A DNA stretch of 64,000 nt from Selaginella moellendorffii. Lineage: Eukaryota > Streptophyta > Lycopodiopsida > Selaginellales > Selaginellaceae. The notes under the pieces are model-generated. The model saw nothing but the letters and a program-made list of their open reading frames with translations, was not told where the DNA came from and ran no database searches. How positions within the stretch are numbered: the first letter of the stretch is position 1; every line of letters begins with the position of its first letter. The DNA lies in assembly GCF_000143415.4 (NCBI RefSeq), contig NW_003314347.1:519438-583437 (forward strand), given 5' to 3'. Below, piece after piece: positions 20,840 through 31,699 of this stretch. Both the position numbers and the translations under genes were made by a program.

Positions 20840-23331
20840 CTACAGCCTGTGTAAGTTGAATAGGGCGCTGTTGACGAGCTCCTCGAGGCTGCTGGAATGC
20901 TTGGTAAGTCCCACAAAACCCGAAAACGTTAAGAAGTTTTCTTCGTCTGAGGCAGTCGCTAACATTGCTTCCAGGGACGCCTCCATTTCACCGTCTTCTC
21001 TAAAACGTCGCAAGAACCTGGCGTCCTTTGCCACCAAGCTGTTCAGAAGCTCTACGCTATATCGCCGGATACGATTCAAGCTCCTAGAAGGTGCTGTCTG
21101 GGATAGAAGCTCTGTGATTTTTTCGCAAAGCCGTGATTGTTGCGATAGCACGCCTTGTTCAAAGTTACGTGTGTCGAGCCAGGGGATTATGGCTGCTGCC
21201 AAACCGATGGCTGCCTGCTGTTCCTTGTCCGTGGATTCCAGCACCATCTGGATGATGCGAGATATGGCTGCTCCAAGCTCCAACTTTTCTTCGTCGTTAA
21301 GGTCACCGCACAAGCTTCGCAAAATTGTGGCTGCATGGACTCCAACTGGCTTGGTGAGCATGTTGATCAAGTTCTTGAGGGTCTTGCTAACGCCACCTTT
21401 TCTGTAGCTTTTGTGCATGAGGAGCCTCGAGCAATTATTGGGACACTGGAGAACGAGCACAACTATGGCTTCCCCGGCTCCAATGGCGATGGTCAACTTG
21501 TTTGGTGCGGTTTCTCTCGCAAATATGGCCATCAAGCTTTGGATAACTCCTCCAGTCGCGCCAATGCAATCTCTAAGCTCGTCCTCGGTTGCTAGCAGCT
21601 TGATCACGTCTACTGCCAGGTTTTGTAGCTCCAAATCTTCGAGATTGCATATCCTTTGAAGACTTCTTACTGCTGACACTACCGAAACTATCTTCTTTCG
21701 CAGTGACCGTCCAGAATCTCCTCCCACGCGAGCCAATGTCCTCAAAAGCTCGAGTGATCGACGGAATACTTCTCTCGACGTTTGTGCTCTGGGGAAGTGC
21801 CAGTCTTCGTCTTGGATAAATTCAACCAGGATGGAGATAAGTCCGCTGGTGTTACCGATTCGCACGCATATCCTGTGGTCCACGGCTAGCCCGTTGAGGA
21901 TAGTGAGTCTGTAGCTCTTTTCTTCTAGCACTTCCTCCTCTCTTGCGGCTAAAAGAGCAGTGAGGGCCTCCAGGGATCCAGGGATAGCGGAAATCCTGAA
22001 GCAGTTACGGCGGTGACGAACCAGGTGCTTGATTACTATGGTTGCAGCTTTCCTGATTTCGGCCTCACTAGGATCCTTTCAGGTGATCATCTCTAAGAGT
22101 CTCTCCACAACTCCGGGCGTGGTACCAATCCTCCGTCGCGTTTCTTTTATTGAATCTCCTTTTGAGACAAGAGCTGACAGTATGTTGACGCTACCGAGCT
22201 GCTCTTCCCTTATGCTTGACTGCAGCTTCTCGACGGTGAAATCGATAAGGTCCATTCCCAGGCCATCAAACACGCTTCCGTTCAGCGATCGTGAGTACAA
22301 TGTGTACCAGTACTGCTTCATGGTTTCAATGTCGACTTGATCAAGCTCACACGTTCGAGTGACTACTTCCAGCAACCTCTGGTAACGAAGCTTGAATTCC
22401 CAATATGCTCTCTCCAGGAGGAATAGCGACGTTTCTGCCAGCATCATCGCGTAAAACACCGTAAGTGCTTGCTCAGTGTTTTTTCCTTGGGCATTGAAGC
22501 CGTGCTCGGCAAGTCGATATACTGAGAAACATACGGTGACTGTTGCAGAAGCAAGCTGGAGCAAGTACATGAAAAGGCTGATGATCCTGGTGGGGAGGAA
22601 CTTTACATACGGCAGGAGCGGGACGCTTCCCACGGACCAAGTTCTTCGGGCACCGAATCCCTGGTATAAATCTTTCTTTACTGGTTTTTTGGAAAGTCGA
22701 TCTCTGCTAACGTTCTGTTCAGGGTGGTCACGGTCGAAGGCTGCAGAGAACGTCTGCCTTAATCTGGCGCTCTTGTCGAACACGAACGATCTGAAGCCGA
22801 GAATTCCCAAGCTGTAATTTGCCTGCTGCCATTCCAACTCGCTACTTCGACTGAAAACCCGCGTTCCTTCAGTCAGCAGCACGGCCGATATCGTCCAAAA
22901 GTCTTTGGCCTGAATGTTGCTCACGAATCCACCGAGGAGAACAACAGTTGCCCAGACGAAGGCCAGTTTCCCGAGGCCAGTGGCGAACTTTTCAAGAACT
23001 GCGAGCCTGAAAGCTATCAGATTGAGACGCTGCTCTGGTGATTGGGAATTAGCTGAAGGCTGGGCAGTGGAAGACTGCTGCCCTCGTCGTCTTAATAACT
23101 GCATTTCACTGGAGCTGAAGGCTTGGGAGTGGAAGACTGCTGCTCGACTTCCGGATGTGGAGAAAAAACCGACCACAACTCACTGGTGTTGAGGGTTCTA
23201 GTGCCTGAAGGTGGAGAAGGTGGAGTAGCGAGAGCAGAGCCGGAAGAAGGAACTTGAATGGTTATCTCGTCCGCAAAGTGAACGGTACTCTTGGGGGCAC
23301 CGGCAGACTGTCTGCTGTTCCTCGAATCCAT
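20840..23331 (-). pseudogene. ARM-repeat gene copy A2, frameshift plus nonsense
   Basis: Aligns end to end with the A1 gene. The start ATGGATTCGAGG at 23331 is kept. Near 23093 one base is missing (TTAATAACT against TTAAATAACT in A1), shifting the frame after about 80 codons. At about 22080 TGG (Trp, in MITWKD) has become TGA. The remaining pieces are 365 and 363 codons long. About 55 bases just upstream of the start are also missing relative to A1. Confidence 0.9.
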
Positions 23332-23429
23332 GTTTAGTGTATTGACGACTTCAAAGCCGCTTGAATGTCTTTCTCATGTTGCTGGCATAAGCAAGTAAGC
23401 TAGAGACAAGGAGTGGAATGAGATTTGGG

Positions 23430-23766
23430 CGGATCAAACCTGCGGCCTTTGGAAGCGTGTACTGCGTGAGGAGCGTGTCTTCTTCACGAGTCCATGGACC
23501 CCTGTTGAGACCGATTTTCTCGCAGCAAGGAGATCGACCCATCTGCATGGCACCACCAACAAGGAAAAAGAAGAACAGAAACTAGAAAATGCCTGTGGAA
23601 GCTTTGGGAAGAACACAGGATGAAGTTCGACTGGGACGAGAAGAATACGGTGGGTGTTATATACGAGATGTTTTGTTTTAAATCAATGTTTTCCGCTCTG
23701 CTGGTCTCTTGAAAATGTTCCTAGCTATGAGATAGATGCTTCAGACACACAAGGGACCAGGACCAA
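23430..23766 (-). mobile_element. Inserted R2R3-MYB promoter and first-exon fragment
   Basis: About 337 bp are present in A2 but absent from A1 at the point GATTTGGG. On the minus strand an ATG at 23548 or 23542 opens [18 protein letters not shown], then [10 protein letters not shown]. This is the conserved start of plant R2R3-MYB proteins. The next codons jump to LPKAAGL, skipping about a dozen usual residues, and the frame then runs into flanking DNA. A TATATAA box lies at 23657-23663, about 110 bp upstream of the ATG. It is therefore a captured gene fragment pointing the same way as the ARM pseudogene. I cannot see terminal repeats that would name the carrier. Confidence 0.75.
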
Positions 23767-24600
23767 GAAAAAATATTCATGAGAAAAGAACAAAGCTTGA
23801 ATTTTTTGACCCCTCAACGAAAGGAAGCTAAAGACTCGTATAGGAATCTACAAAACCTGTGCCATGCTTGTCCCGCCATGCAAACATCACTCCCTTTCTT
23901 GCTCGTTAAATCGCGGTAGGATCTCTCAAGAACATGACCACTATACTGTTGATGACTATCGCTACAGTAGGATGGACTTTGTGGTATAGCTTGGGCTGGT
24001 GCTCTCCACAGAAGGAGCACGAACTACACAGGAGGAAGAAAGAAAAAGTAGAGAAGAAAGCGAAGAAGAATCAATGAAGAAGACGAAGAAAGGAGCTAAT
24101 TACTGCTGTCTGTGAAGATGAGTGGAGAGAGCAACTTCAAAGAGCTAAAACTTTCACACGACAAACGGTCAGACGAGAAACTGGAGCGATCTGGCACTAG
24201 TGCTACGATTCCAGATCGATCAATGTTGTTTGACAACAATGATCTGACACACACAAGACTGTTTTCTTCGTCGGTAAAGCCCTTTCTACTGTTGCACAAC
24301 AAACTATCGCACAGCCGTGGAAGGGAATAATAGTATATAGAAACCTGTTGTATCTTGTATTGCTCTATAAATTCTCCATAAAGTTAAAAGCTTCTTCTTC
24401 CAGGCCTAGAGAAAAGTCGGCTTCAAACACACGGCATGGCCATCTTTTAGTGTGTACTGTGCAGAACTCTCCCTTTCAACCAGGTCTTATAGTTTGCCAC
24501 TTACTTGGGAAAGAAAAAACTGGATATTTCTTCTCACATAGTGATGTTTCTATTGTATACTTAAGAACCTTGTGTTGGCTCAAGGAGTAGTACTATGAAG
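23767..24600. other. 5' flank of ARM copy A2
   Basis: Matches 6450-7290. A 70-codon frame from the ATG at 24118 (MSGESNFKELKLSHDKRSDE) is open here but shifted or cut in A1 and B1, so I do not call it a gene. Confidence 0.35.
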
Positions 24601-25229
24601 TGGTGTAACGAACGCAAAGCTTGGACAGGGCAGACTGCTACTGAACACTATTGCCACTGCCACAAGCCTCAAATTTGCAGGGCAATTAAGTTTAGCATTT
24701 TGCAGGGATTTTAAATAAATAAGGCTACATATAAAAATATAATATGTACTTCTAATGTTGAAATTGTTTAATTTTCTTATATTAACACTTGATCATGATC
24801 CTACACATTTATAAAACTAAGTCAACCCACATTTGATATACCATCACTTGGTGTTGGGTTTCATATATTATAGTGATATTTAAATATGCCATCTAATATA
24901 TTCTAGTTTAATATTCAAATTTATAAAACAGAATAAGTTTAGGTAAAGTTGATTAATTTATTAGTAAAGCATTAAAAATAAAGCTGTTCACTTAAAAATA
25001 AATATTCACTCAACCTGACGACCAACATGAAACCAGAATTCAAATCTTTGGCAGTTTTGGATGTTGATCTAGTGATGCCACCAAAGATATACATCATTTA
25101 TCATGGGTACAACTTGTCATTGGTTAAATTAGCAAGAACACTATGCATTGCCATCTGGATAATATAAAATCTTTTGATACCACACTTCCTAACAAGAGAT
25201 AGAACCTACTGTCAAAGTTTGGTCAGCAC
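24601..25229. other. AT-rich spacer 2, no gene seen
   Basis: Copy of 7281-7916 with small indels (for example an added TTTGATATACC near 24833). Confidence 0.5.
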
Positions 25230-25790
25230 TCAACACCAAATGTCCCAATCTTTGCACCTATGAATTGTAAAGAAAGTAAAAAACTTACCATTTTGGTGGC
25301 CATGTGAATCTGCCACAATGAGAAGAATGTAAGCTGCTTCTCTGATGCCAATGGTTGAGAAACTACATGCCAAGCAATTCTTCAATATGGTGCCCAACAT
25401 AATCCTCCCAATAGAAAGATCACAAAGAATGTCACCATCCAAGCATAAATTTAAGCTAAGGATCAATTGCCACAGCTACTGCTGCAAGCTTGTGGTTTAG
25501 ACATGTTGCTAGAGGCATCAGACCACCATACTGTCGAAGCAACTTTGCCTTGAATCCAAAGAAACAAAACAAAACAAAATAAAAATGAAGAAGAGAGAAA
25601 AAAAGTATCTGCAATCTTAGTGACTCTCCTAAAATCTTTCCATCGCTAGTGACTTGATAAGAAGTTTGAGAAAATGCAATCTCACTATAAGAAAATCAAC
25701 TTACAACAGCAGCTCCAGTGGCATCATAGCTCATCTCAATTCCCAAAATAGGTAGCAAACCAGTAGCTATAGTGAGAAAAAAAGGGTGTC
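25230..25790 (-). pseudogene. Decayed multi-exon gene fragment in spacer 2
   Basis: Second copy of the fragment at 7917-8470, with the same exon-like blocks and GTAAGT donors and the same broken joints. Only a few substitutions separate the two. Confidence 0.4.
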
Positions 25791-27243
25791 ATGTAGGAAT
25801 TTGCACATTTGGGATGAAATTGTGAGGTGCCATTGCCAGGGATTGGCAAGAGCACATGCCAAAGTTCACAAGACCTTAAATTGAGGGAAAGAAATTCACA
25901 TATTAAGCTTGAATCACAACTTAAAGGCACCAATAGTCAGGTTTGCTATCACAGTAAACACTCTCCACTAAACTTTAGAACTTACCTTCTCAATTTCAAA
26001 GGGTCTCCATTACAAAAGGTTGAATGTTAATACCGGTTAACACTTTACATGTGATATGTTGCCTAGCAGATGCTAAGTGAGTATAAAAATCAATAATTTT
26101 ATACTGTTTTTTCCTTCTGATATCTCTATATACACACACAATACTATATAACATAGACCATATATTTAGAATATTAATATATCCCTAAAGTGAGAAAAGA
26201 AAAATTAGTAAGTAAATATTAGTAATAAATATAATATATGCAAAGTACTACTTGGGAATATGAATATATTTAGAATATTAAAATTTTATGAAACTTAATA
26301 CAAGGAAATGACCAACAAAGTTAGCCGCCCTTGCTACTCTGTGAGTCACCCAGCTTACAAAAGTGTAAAAACAAAAATTGTTAAGAATAACTCTTTTATA
26401 GTTATTAGATTATAAATATATTTAGTCAAAAAAATTTAATGAAGAATTACTAAAAAATATTTTTCTTAATTAGATGTTACATGTAAAGTATGTTTTTACT
26501 TGGAGTCAAACAAATTTAGAATCCTGAAATGGTAAAAAACTAATATATTAATACCCAGACTAAAATAAAAGTAAAGAAGAATTACTAAGATTAACTATTA
26601 TTAATTTAGGGAAGCATTATTTAATTATTATGTGCTTACTTGGAATATGAATAAATATATAACTAAAACTTTAAGAACATTAATATATTACTCAGATCCT
26701 ATAGAGGATTGCTCAATTAAAAAAAAACAGCACTATTGAAAAATTAAAGTCTAACCTAGAAATAAAAAATTATATATACCCTTAAACTCAAAAATATTAA
26801 GAACACTAATACTACTATGCAGACCCAAGTAAAATTAAGAAAAGAATTACAAAAAATAAATAATATACATATTAAACACAAACTATAAATTCAAAACCTA
26901 ATAAACTATATTTGTTCTTAGTCAAAAGATTTATAAATGTGTTTAATGGTAACCGTCAACCTCATGTTTGAAATGTAAGTTTCATGCCCATATATAATTG
27001 CTGTAATTGCCCAATCAATATATCATCAATACATGATTACAAAGAAGAAAAATGTATGAGAGGCTAAATGGCATCTTCCAGTTCCTCTCCAGTGCTCACC
27101 TCTGTCGTCACTAGTGGAGGCGCTGGGGGCTCGCATCCTATGGTGGATCTAGAGCCCGCAGCTCCAGATCTGCTGCTGGCGCCTGTTCTTGCGGGGATTG
27201 GGAGCCTCAGCTTCATTGGCCATTTACTCGCTCTCCTTTAGGG
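25791..27243. other. AT-rich spacer 2, no gene seen
   Basis: Copy of 8471-9930. No coding signal. Confidence 0.5.
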
Positions 27244-27456
27244 CTATGCCCTTTCCCTAAAGCAGCAGTAGAGATCTTCCATGCCAGGAGCAACAGTGGC
27301 GAGATTGTAGAAAGGCATCCCATTAAGCTCCGGATCTACTGCTGGCACTTGTTCCCATGGAGATTGCTGTGGCGATTGACGGAGATCTTTGGGTGGGAGA
27401 TCTCTACTTGGGAGATCTGGGAGCTGCAGCTTCACTAACCATTTACTTGAGCGCAT
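27244..27456 (-). CDS. Hypothetical 70-residue protein (copy 2)
   Basis: Same frame as 9931-10143 with a few amino-acid changes and no indel. Unknown; low-confidence gene. Confidence 0.25.
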   Translation of the reverse strand: MRSSKWLVKLQLPDLPSRDLPPKDLRQSPQQSPWEQVPAVDPELNGMPFYNLATVAPGMEDLYCCFRERA

Positions 27457-27697
27457 TGCTCTCTAATTTCAGGAAAGACACAATCTAGTCAACACTTTGC
27501 ATGTGCCACATGTCACAATGCTTTCTTCTCTTGCCCCACACAGCTTGGCCGCCTCCCATTGGCCAAGAGCAAACATCAGCACGATTATTCGCTAAGACAT
27601 GGTTAAAGAAATAACCCCTTTACAGTTACCCCCCATCGGACGGCTGCAATTGGCTGAATCCGGCGGCCCAGAAAGTTTGGCACTCCCACTTTATTAT

Positions 27698-29395
27698 GAT
27701 AGATTCTTTGGGCTGAACAATTTTGTAGCATTGAACATGCCTATATCCTTTTTCATTTATGCCAGCATATCAATGTATAGTTTCTAAACACACTCTTTGT
27801 TTAAATCTAAGCAAGAGCTCATGTTCCCATCTCTTTTGCTCTCTGGAATAGGAGTATAATCTAAGGAATGCTTATGTTATTCCCCTTTAGTATCTATAAA
27901 CTTGATAAATTCATCTTTAGTAGCCTCCACAAAATTAAGTGTTTCCCACCAAAAGTCTCTTTTAGAAATTTTCTTCTGATACTTTTCAAAGTACCATTTA
28001 AATACCTAGCAATGCTAGCAATATCCACAATTTCAGCTTTGAAAGATTTTGTTCAGACTATTCAATTTTAGAAGTATATCAGATAGCATATGAATAGCAA
28101 ATTGCATTGTGTAATTTGTCAAAAATTGATATATCTTCATAGAAGAGAATTAAAATTCTATAAGAAGACTTGGTATTATGATGTTGATTCTCTTTAAGAC
28201 TTCCTCATGAGATAACTAATGTACACCGTGAATTTGAAGCATACCAAATGCAAATATATTCATAGCATCTTCTAGAGGCTTAAAAGCTATAACTCTTTTT
28301 CTAGAAGTATGCAACTATTTATAAATTTGATTGCACAACTTTTGAACAACCACAAACTTAAGAAATGTATGCACAATTTCAATAGCCACTAAACTTTATC
28401 TATGCGCTAAGTAATGCACTCTAAGCAAGTGTGGAATGTTATATTTCAATCTTGTCACTAGGCTAAATTGTTCTCTAACTATAATAAAAGCTCAATCAGT
28501 TCCAATAGAAACACATTTTCCCTTTTTAAGGTTCATTTCTTCCAAAACCTTTTGATGGCCTCATATTTACTTACAGCCTTTAGTTACCATCAATTTCAAA
28601 AAACAAGTTTTATTCAGACTTTTTTCTTCTTCTTGCATATGGAAAGAGATGTATATGATAAGATGAGCTTTCAAACTTCTATCAATATTGTTATCCACTA
28701 TAATAGAAAATTAAGGACTAGCTTGAATATCTTGGCAAACATCTTTCCATCACATATCTTTTATGCATTTTAAAAACTTTTTCTCACTCATAGCATTTAC
28801 ACAAGTCCTATACTCTATGGTGATTAGCATATAGGGCATTCCCATAAACCTGCTAAATTCACACAAAGATTTATAACTTTGTAAAGGTAATCCCTTATTC
28901 ACAATGAAGTACATATGTTGCATTAAGGAAATCAATTTGTTCTTGTATTGATTTTCTTGAGCAGTAACATATTTAGGGATAGATAACCCTTTCTTTTTCT
29001 TTGTTTCCCAAATAACCATAACTAGTTAATGTTGTTTAGAATTGTTATGCTCTTTTAAAATTGGTTTTTGAAGAGTCAAAGAACCATCTGTACTAAAAGG
29101 ATTATCTTTTTAGCATATACATATGCCGTACATTTTATTCTTTGCTTGCCTTCAACATCCACTATAAAATACACCCAAGGAAAATTGAATTTCCACTCAA
29201 TTTTGAATGTTCTATTCTTTTTCCTTTTTTGATTAGTTGAAGTATTAGTTTTTTCTTTTGTTGTTGAAAGATCTTCATCCTCTAATCTAATTTTAAGTCT
29301 TTTACCAAAAAGGGAATCATGAAGCTCTTGCCTTGCAATATTTTGCTGATTTATCTTTCTTTTCTCCCTCCCATACACAATAGCAAAGAATGCTT
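27698..29395 (-). mobile_element. hAT transposase relic, copy B2
   Basis: This copy gives the clearest N-terminal part: MYGREKRKINQQNIARQEL, then FKIEWKFNFPWVYFIVDVEG with a KCTAYVYAK stretch. That resembles the zinc-finger-like start of ZNF862/C17orf113-type hAT proteins. Further on, VIWETKKKKGLSIPKYVTA continues it. Stops break the frame, and the C-terminal domain is cut off at about 27698. Confidence 0.65.
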
Positions 29396-30112
29396 CAATC
29401 CCATGTTATTGCTGTCAACTTCATTGAATTCAGGTGGTTAGACACCAGGATATTCTTACAATATTCTAATAATATTCAATAGAATATTATCTGTACTGCA
29501 ATGTGTGAATTTTCTTTGCCCTGCAAGCAGCAACACTAAAATATTTCTATACTTCATTAGTGCAAAGTGAAAATTGAACAATTCTTTCAAGTAGTAAGGC
29601 AAATTAGAAATTAGTCTTCAAATGCAAGGTAAACATGCCTTTGCAAGGCTTTGCAAGGTGCAAATTTGAGACCTGCATTGTCATCCCTAAATGTGATTTG
29701 GGTGCCACAGTTCTAAAGAGACTGCTGCTATCGGAGAGCTTACAGGGATGTTGAGATATTGCTGTAAGTTCCTTCATGCACTTCATAGTGATAGTAAATG
29801 CCTTGTGATGGCATCTTAAACTCGTACCGTGGCATCTGCATTGCCAGTTCAAAGATTAAATAGCCCACAACCAAGAACAAAGTGAAGAAAATGAGAAAAC
29901 TCTAAGAATGTTGCTGTCCCCTTAAGTTTCTCTGGCCATAAATTCGCTGCTACAATAGCTTATATCCTTTCTACGCTTTAAGTTTCAGTGCCCGTAGCGG
30001 ATAGATGTCGTTTGGACACTGTTGACCACAATTGACTATCGTTGACCAATGGACCGTTGAATGGTTTGTCTTTGCTGACTATGCTGGATATTGCCAGGGC
30101 TAGGGTTCTTCG
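29396..30112. other. 5' flank of AllA copy B2
   Basis: Copy of 12071-12799. No gene seen. Confidence 0.35.
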
Positions 30113-30739
30113 ATGGGGCTCAAGCTGCGAGCAGTGCCGATCACGGAGGATAATTTCCGGCCTTTTGGCCAGCTCCTGGGAAAGATCGGCGACGGATGCG
30201 AGTATGGATCGGGAGACGCGCAGCTCAATCTCGCGAATGGGATTCCCAGGTAGTGCAGGCAAAATGTGGCCGAAATTTCCAGTGCCTGGATAGTGATTGA
30301 GTGAGTGATGGTTCCTTTGCGCAGATTCTATCTCATGGAGCTCAGGAAAACGGGGCTGCGATTCAAAAGGATAACGCATCACGCCAGGGTCACGCAGTGT
30401 CTGGGATCAGTGGGAGCTCATCCTTGGTACATGGCGGTCTCTCTTCCCAGCATTGTGGATCCTTCATCGCAACACGAGGGCGCTGTTCGATCCAACGCTG
30501 GTGGCCACTCCTATTTACCTCCCTCTCATGCAAGCTAAACGAAGGAACTTGGCACGCTGGTCCTCTCTTTGGCGATCGAGATTCGATGGTCTTCTACAAC
30601 TTGGAGCTCAGTGACACCAACGTAAGATCATTCGATCGAGCTTGTAGTTACCATGACTTATGTTTTCTCCTTTTTCTTGTTGCAGGTTGTGGATCACACT
30701 ACCCACGTGTTTGAGGACGACGTACTGATCGAAGATTGA
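30113..30739 (+). pseudogene. AllA-domain gene, copy B2, 40-nt deletion in exon 2
   Basis: Exon 1 (30113-30249) is intact and reads MGLKLRAVPITEDNFRPFGQ then LLGKIGDGCEYGSGDAQLNL. Exon 2 starts at 30325. At about 30533 a 40-nt deletion between short CAAG repeats brings in an immediate TAA (30536-30538) after HAS. The downstream sequence, including LNEGTWHAGPLFGDRD and exon 3, survives out of frame. This is the least damaged exon 1 of the four copies. Confidence 0.85.
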
Positions 30740-30759
30740 GGTACAGAGCCTTGGCATTT

Positions 30760-31275
30760 CATGTGATATTCGAGCGTGATTTTTGTGCTAGGTGATGGCG
30801 AGCTGAAACACTTTTTTTGCGTGTCTAGAAAAGCAAATGGTGGAAATGAAACAAGTTCTTTGCGAGCTAAGAATTTCATGTCCCTTGCCATCAAGTTGTC
30901 GAGGAGCTCCTTTTGTGCCTCGGGACACTGACTAGTAGTTGAAGGATGTACAAAATGAGGCTGATGATCCTGATCGGAAGAAAATTTACGAACGGGATGA
31001 CTCCCACAGACCATGGCGTCAACTCCCTGGTATAAATCTTTCTTAATTGAACTGTAACACTGTTAGAATTCTGTGCAGGGTGCTGATTATAGTCGACAGC
31101 CGCCTGCTTTCTGTCGAACACGAGCGAGCGGATGTTGAGAGTATTCATGTAATTTGCCTCCTGCCAGTCCAGCTCGCTACTTCCGCCAAGAACTCGGGTT
31201 CCCTCAGTCAACAGCAAGATGGAAATGTTCCAGAAGTCTTTCTTCTTGATGTCGGTCACAAACTCGAGCGGTGGA
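30760..31275 (-). pseudogene. Truncated ARM-gene fragment, copy B2
   Basis: Counterpart of the other three fragments. Frames of about 120 codons (KKKDFWNISILLLTEGTRVL...) and about 100 codons (LLDNLMARDMKFLARKE) overlap out of phase. No ATG-started full frame. Confidence 0.55.
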
Positions 31276-31699
31276 TGATATCCTTTGAAAGGTTTTGCTG
31301 CTCCTGAAACTTCTTGTATTTCACCTCTTCGTCGTTCTGATTCTAATAATGTAACTTTTGTGACAGCGGAAAAGTACGAACTCTATGCTTGGAAAGTTTC
31401 GAAACAGCGTAGTGGTGACCACAATTTCAGAAAGGAGATCTTCTATGAAGTAAAGGAAGCTTTATTTTTCATGTTGATTAATGTTTTCTTTCCTATTTAG
31501 AGTTCTGTTAGTGAATTACAATTGCGTAAGCGAAGTTGCTGCGAGTTCGGATCTCCTATGAAGTAAGCTTCTTCTTCTTTGGATGTTGATTGATTTTTTT
31601 CTTTCTTTTTTAGAGTTTACGTGAGCAAGTTGCTGAAACTGAATTTGTATTTTTACAATCGAGGTATGATTTTTGGTTTTTTTTTTGGAAAAGGTGAAG
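31276..31699 (+). other. Unrecognised exon-like blocks (B2)
   Basis: Same as 3376-3798; not recognised. Confidence 0.3.
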
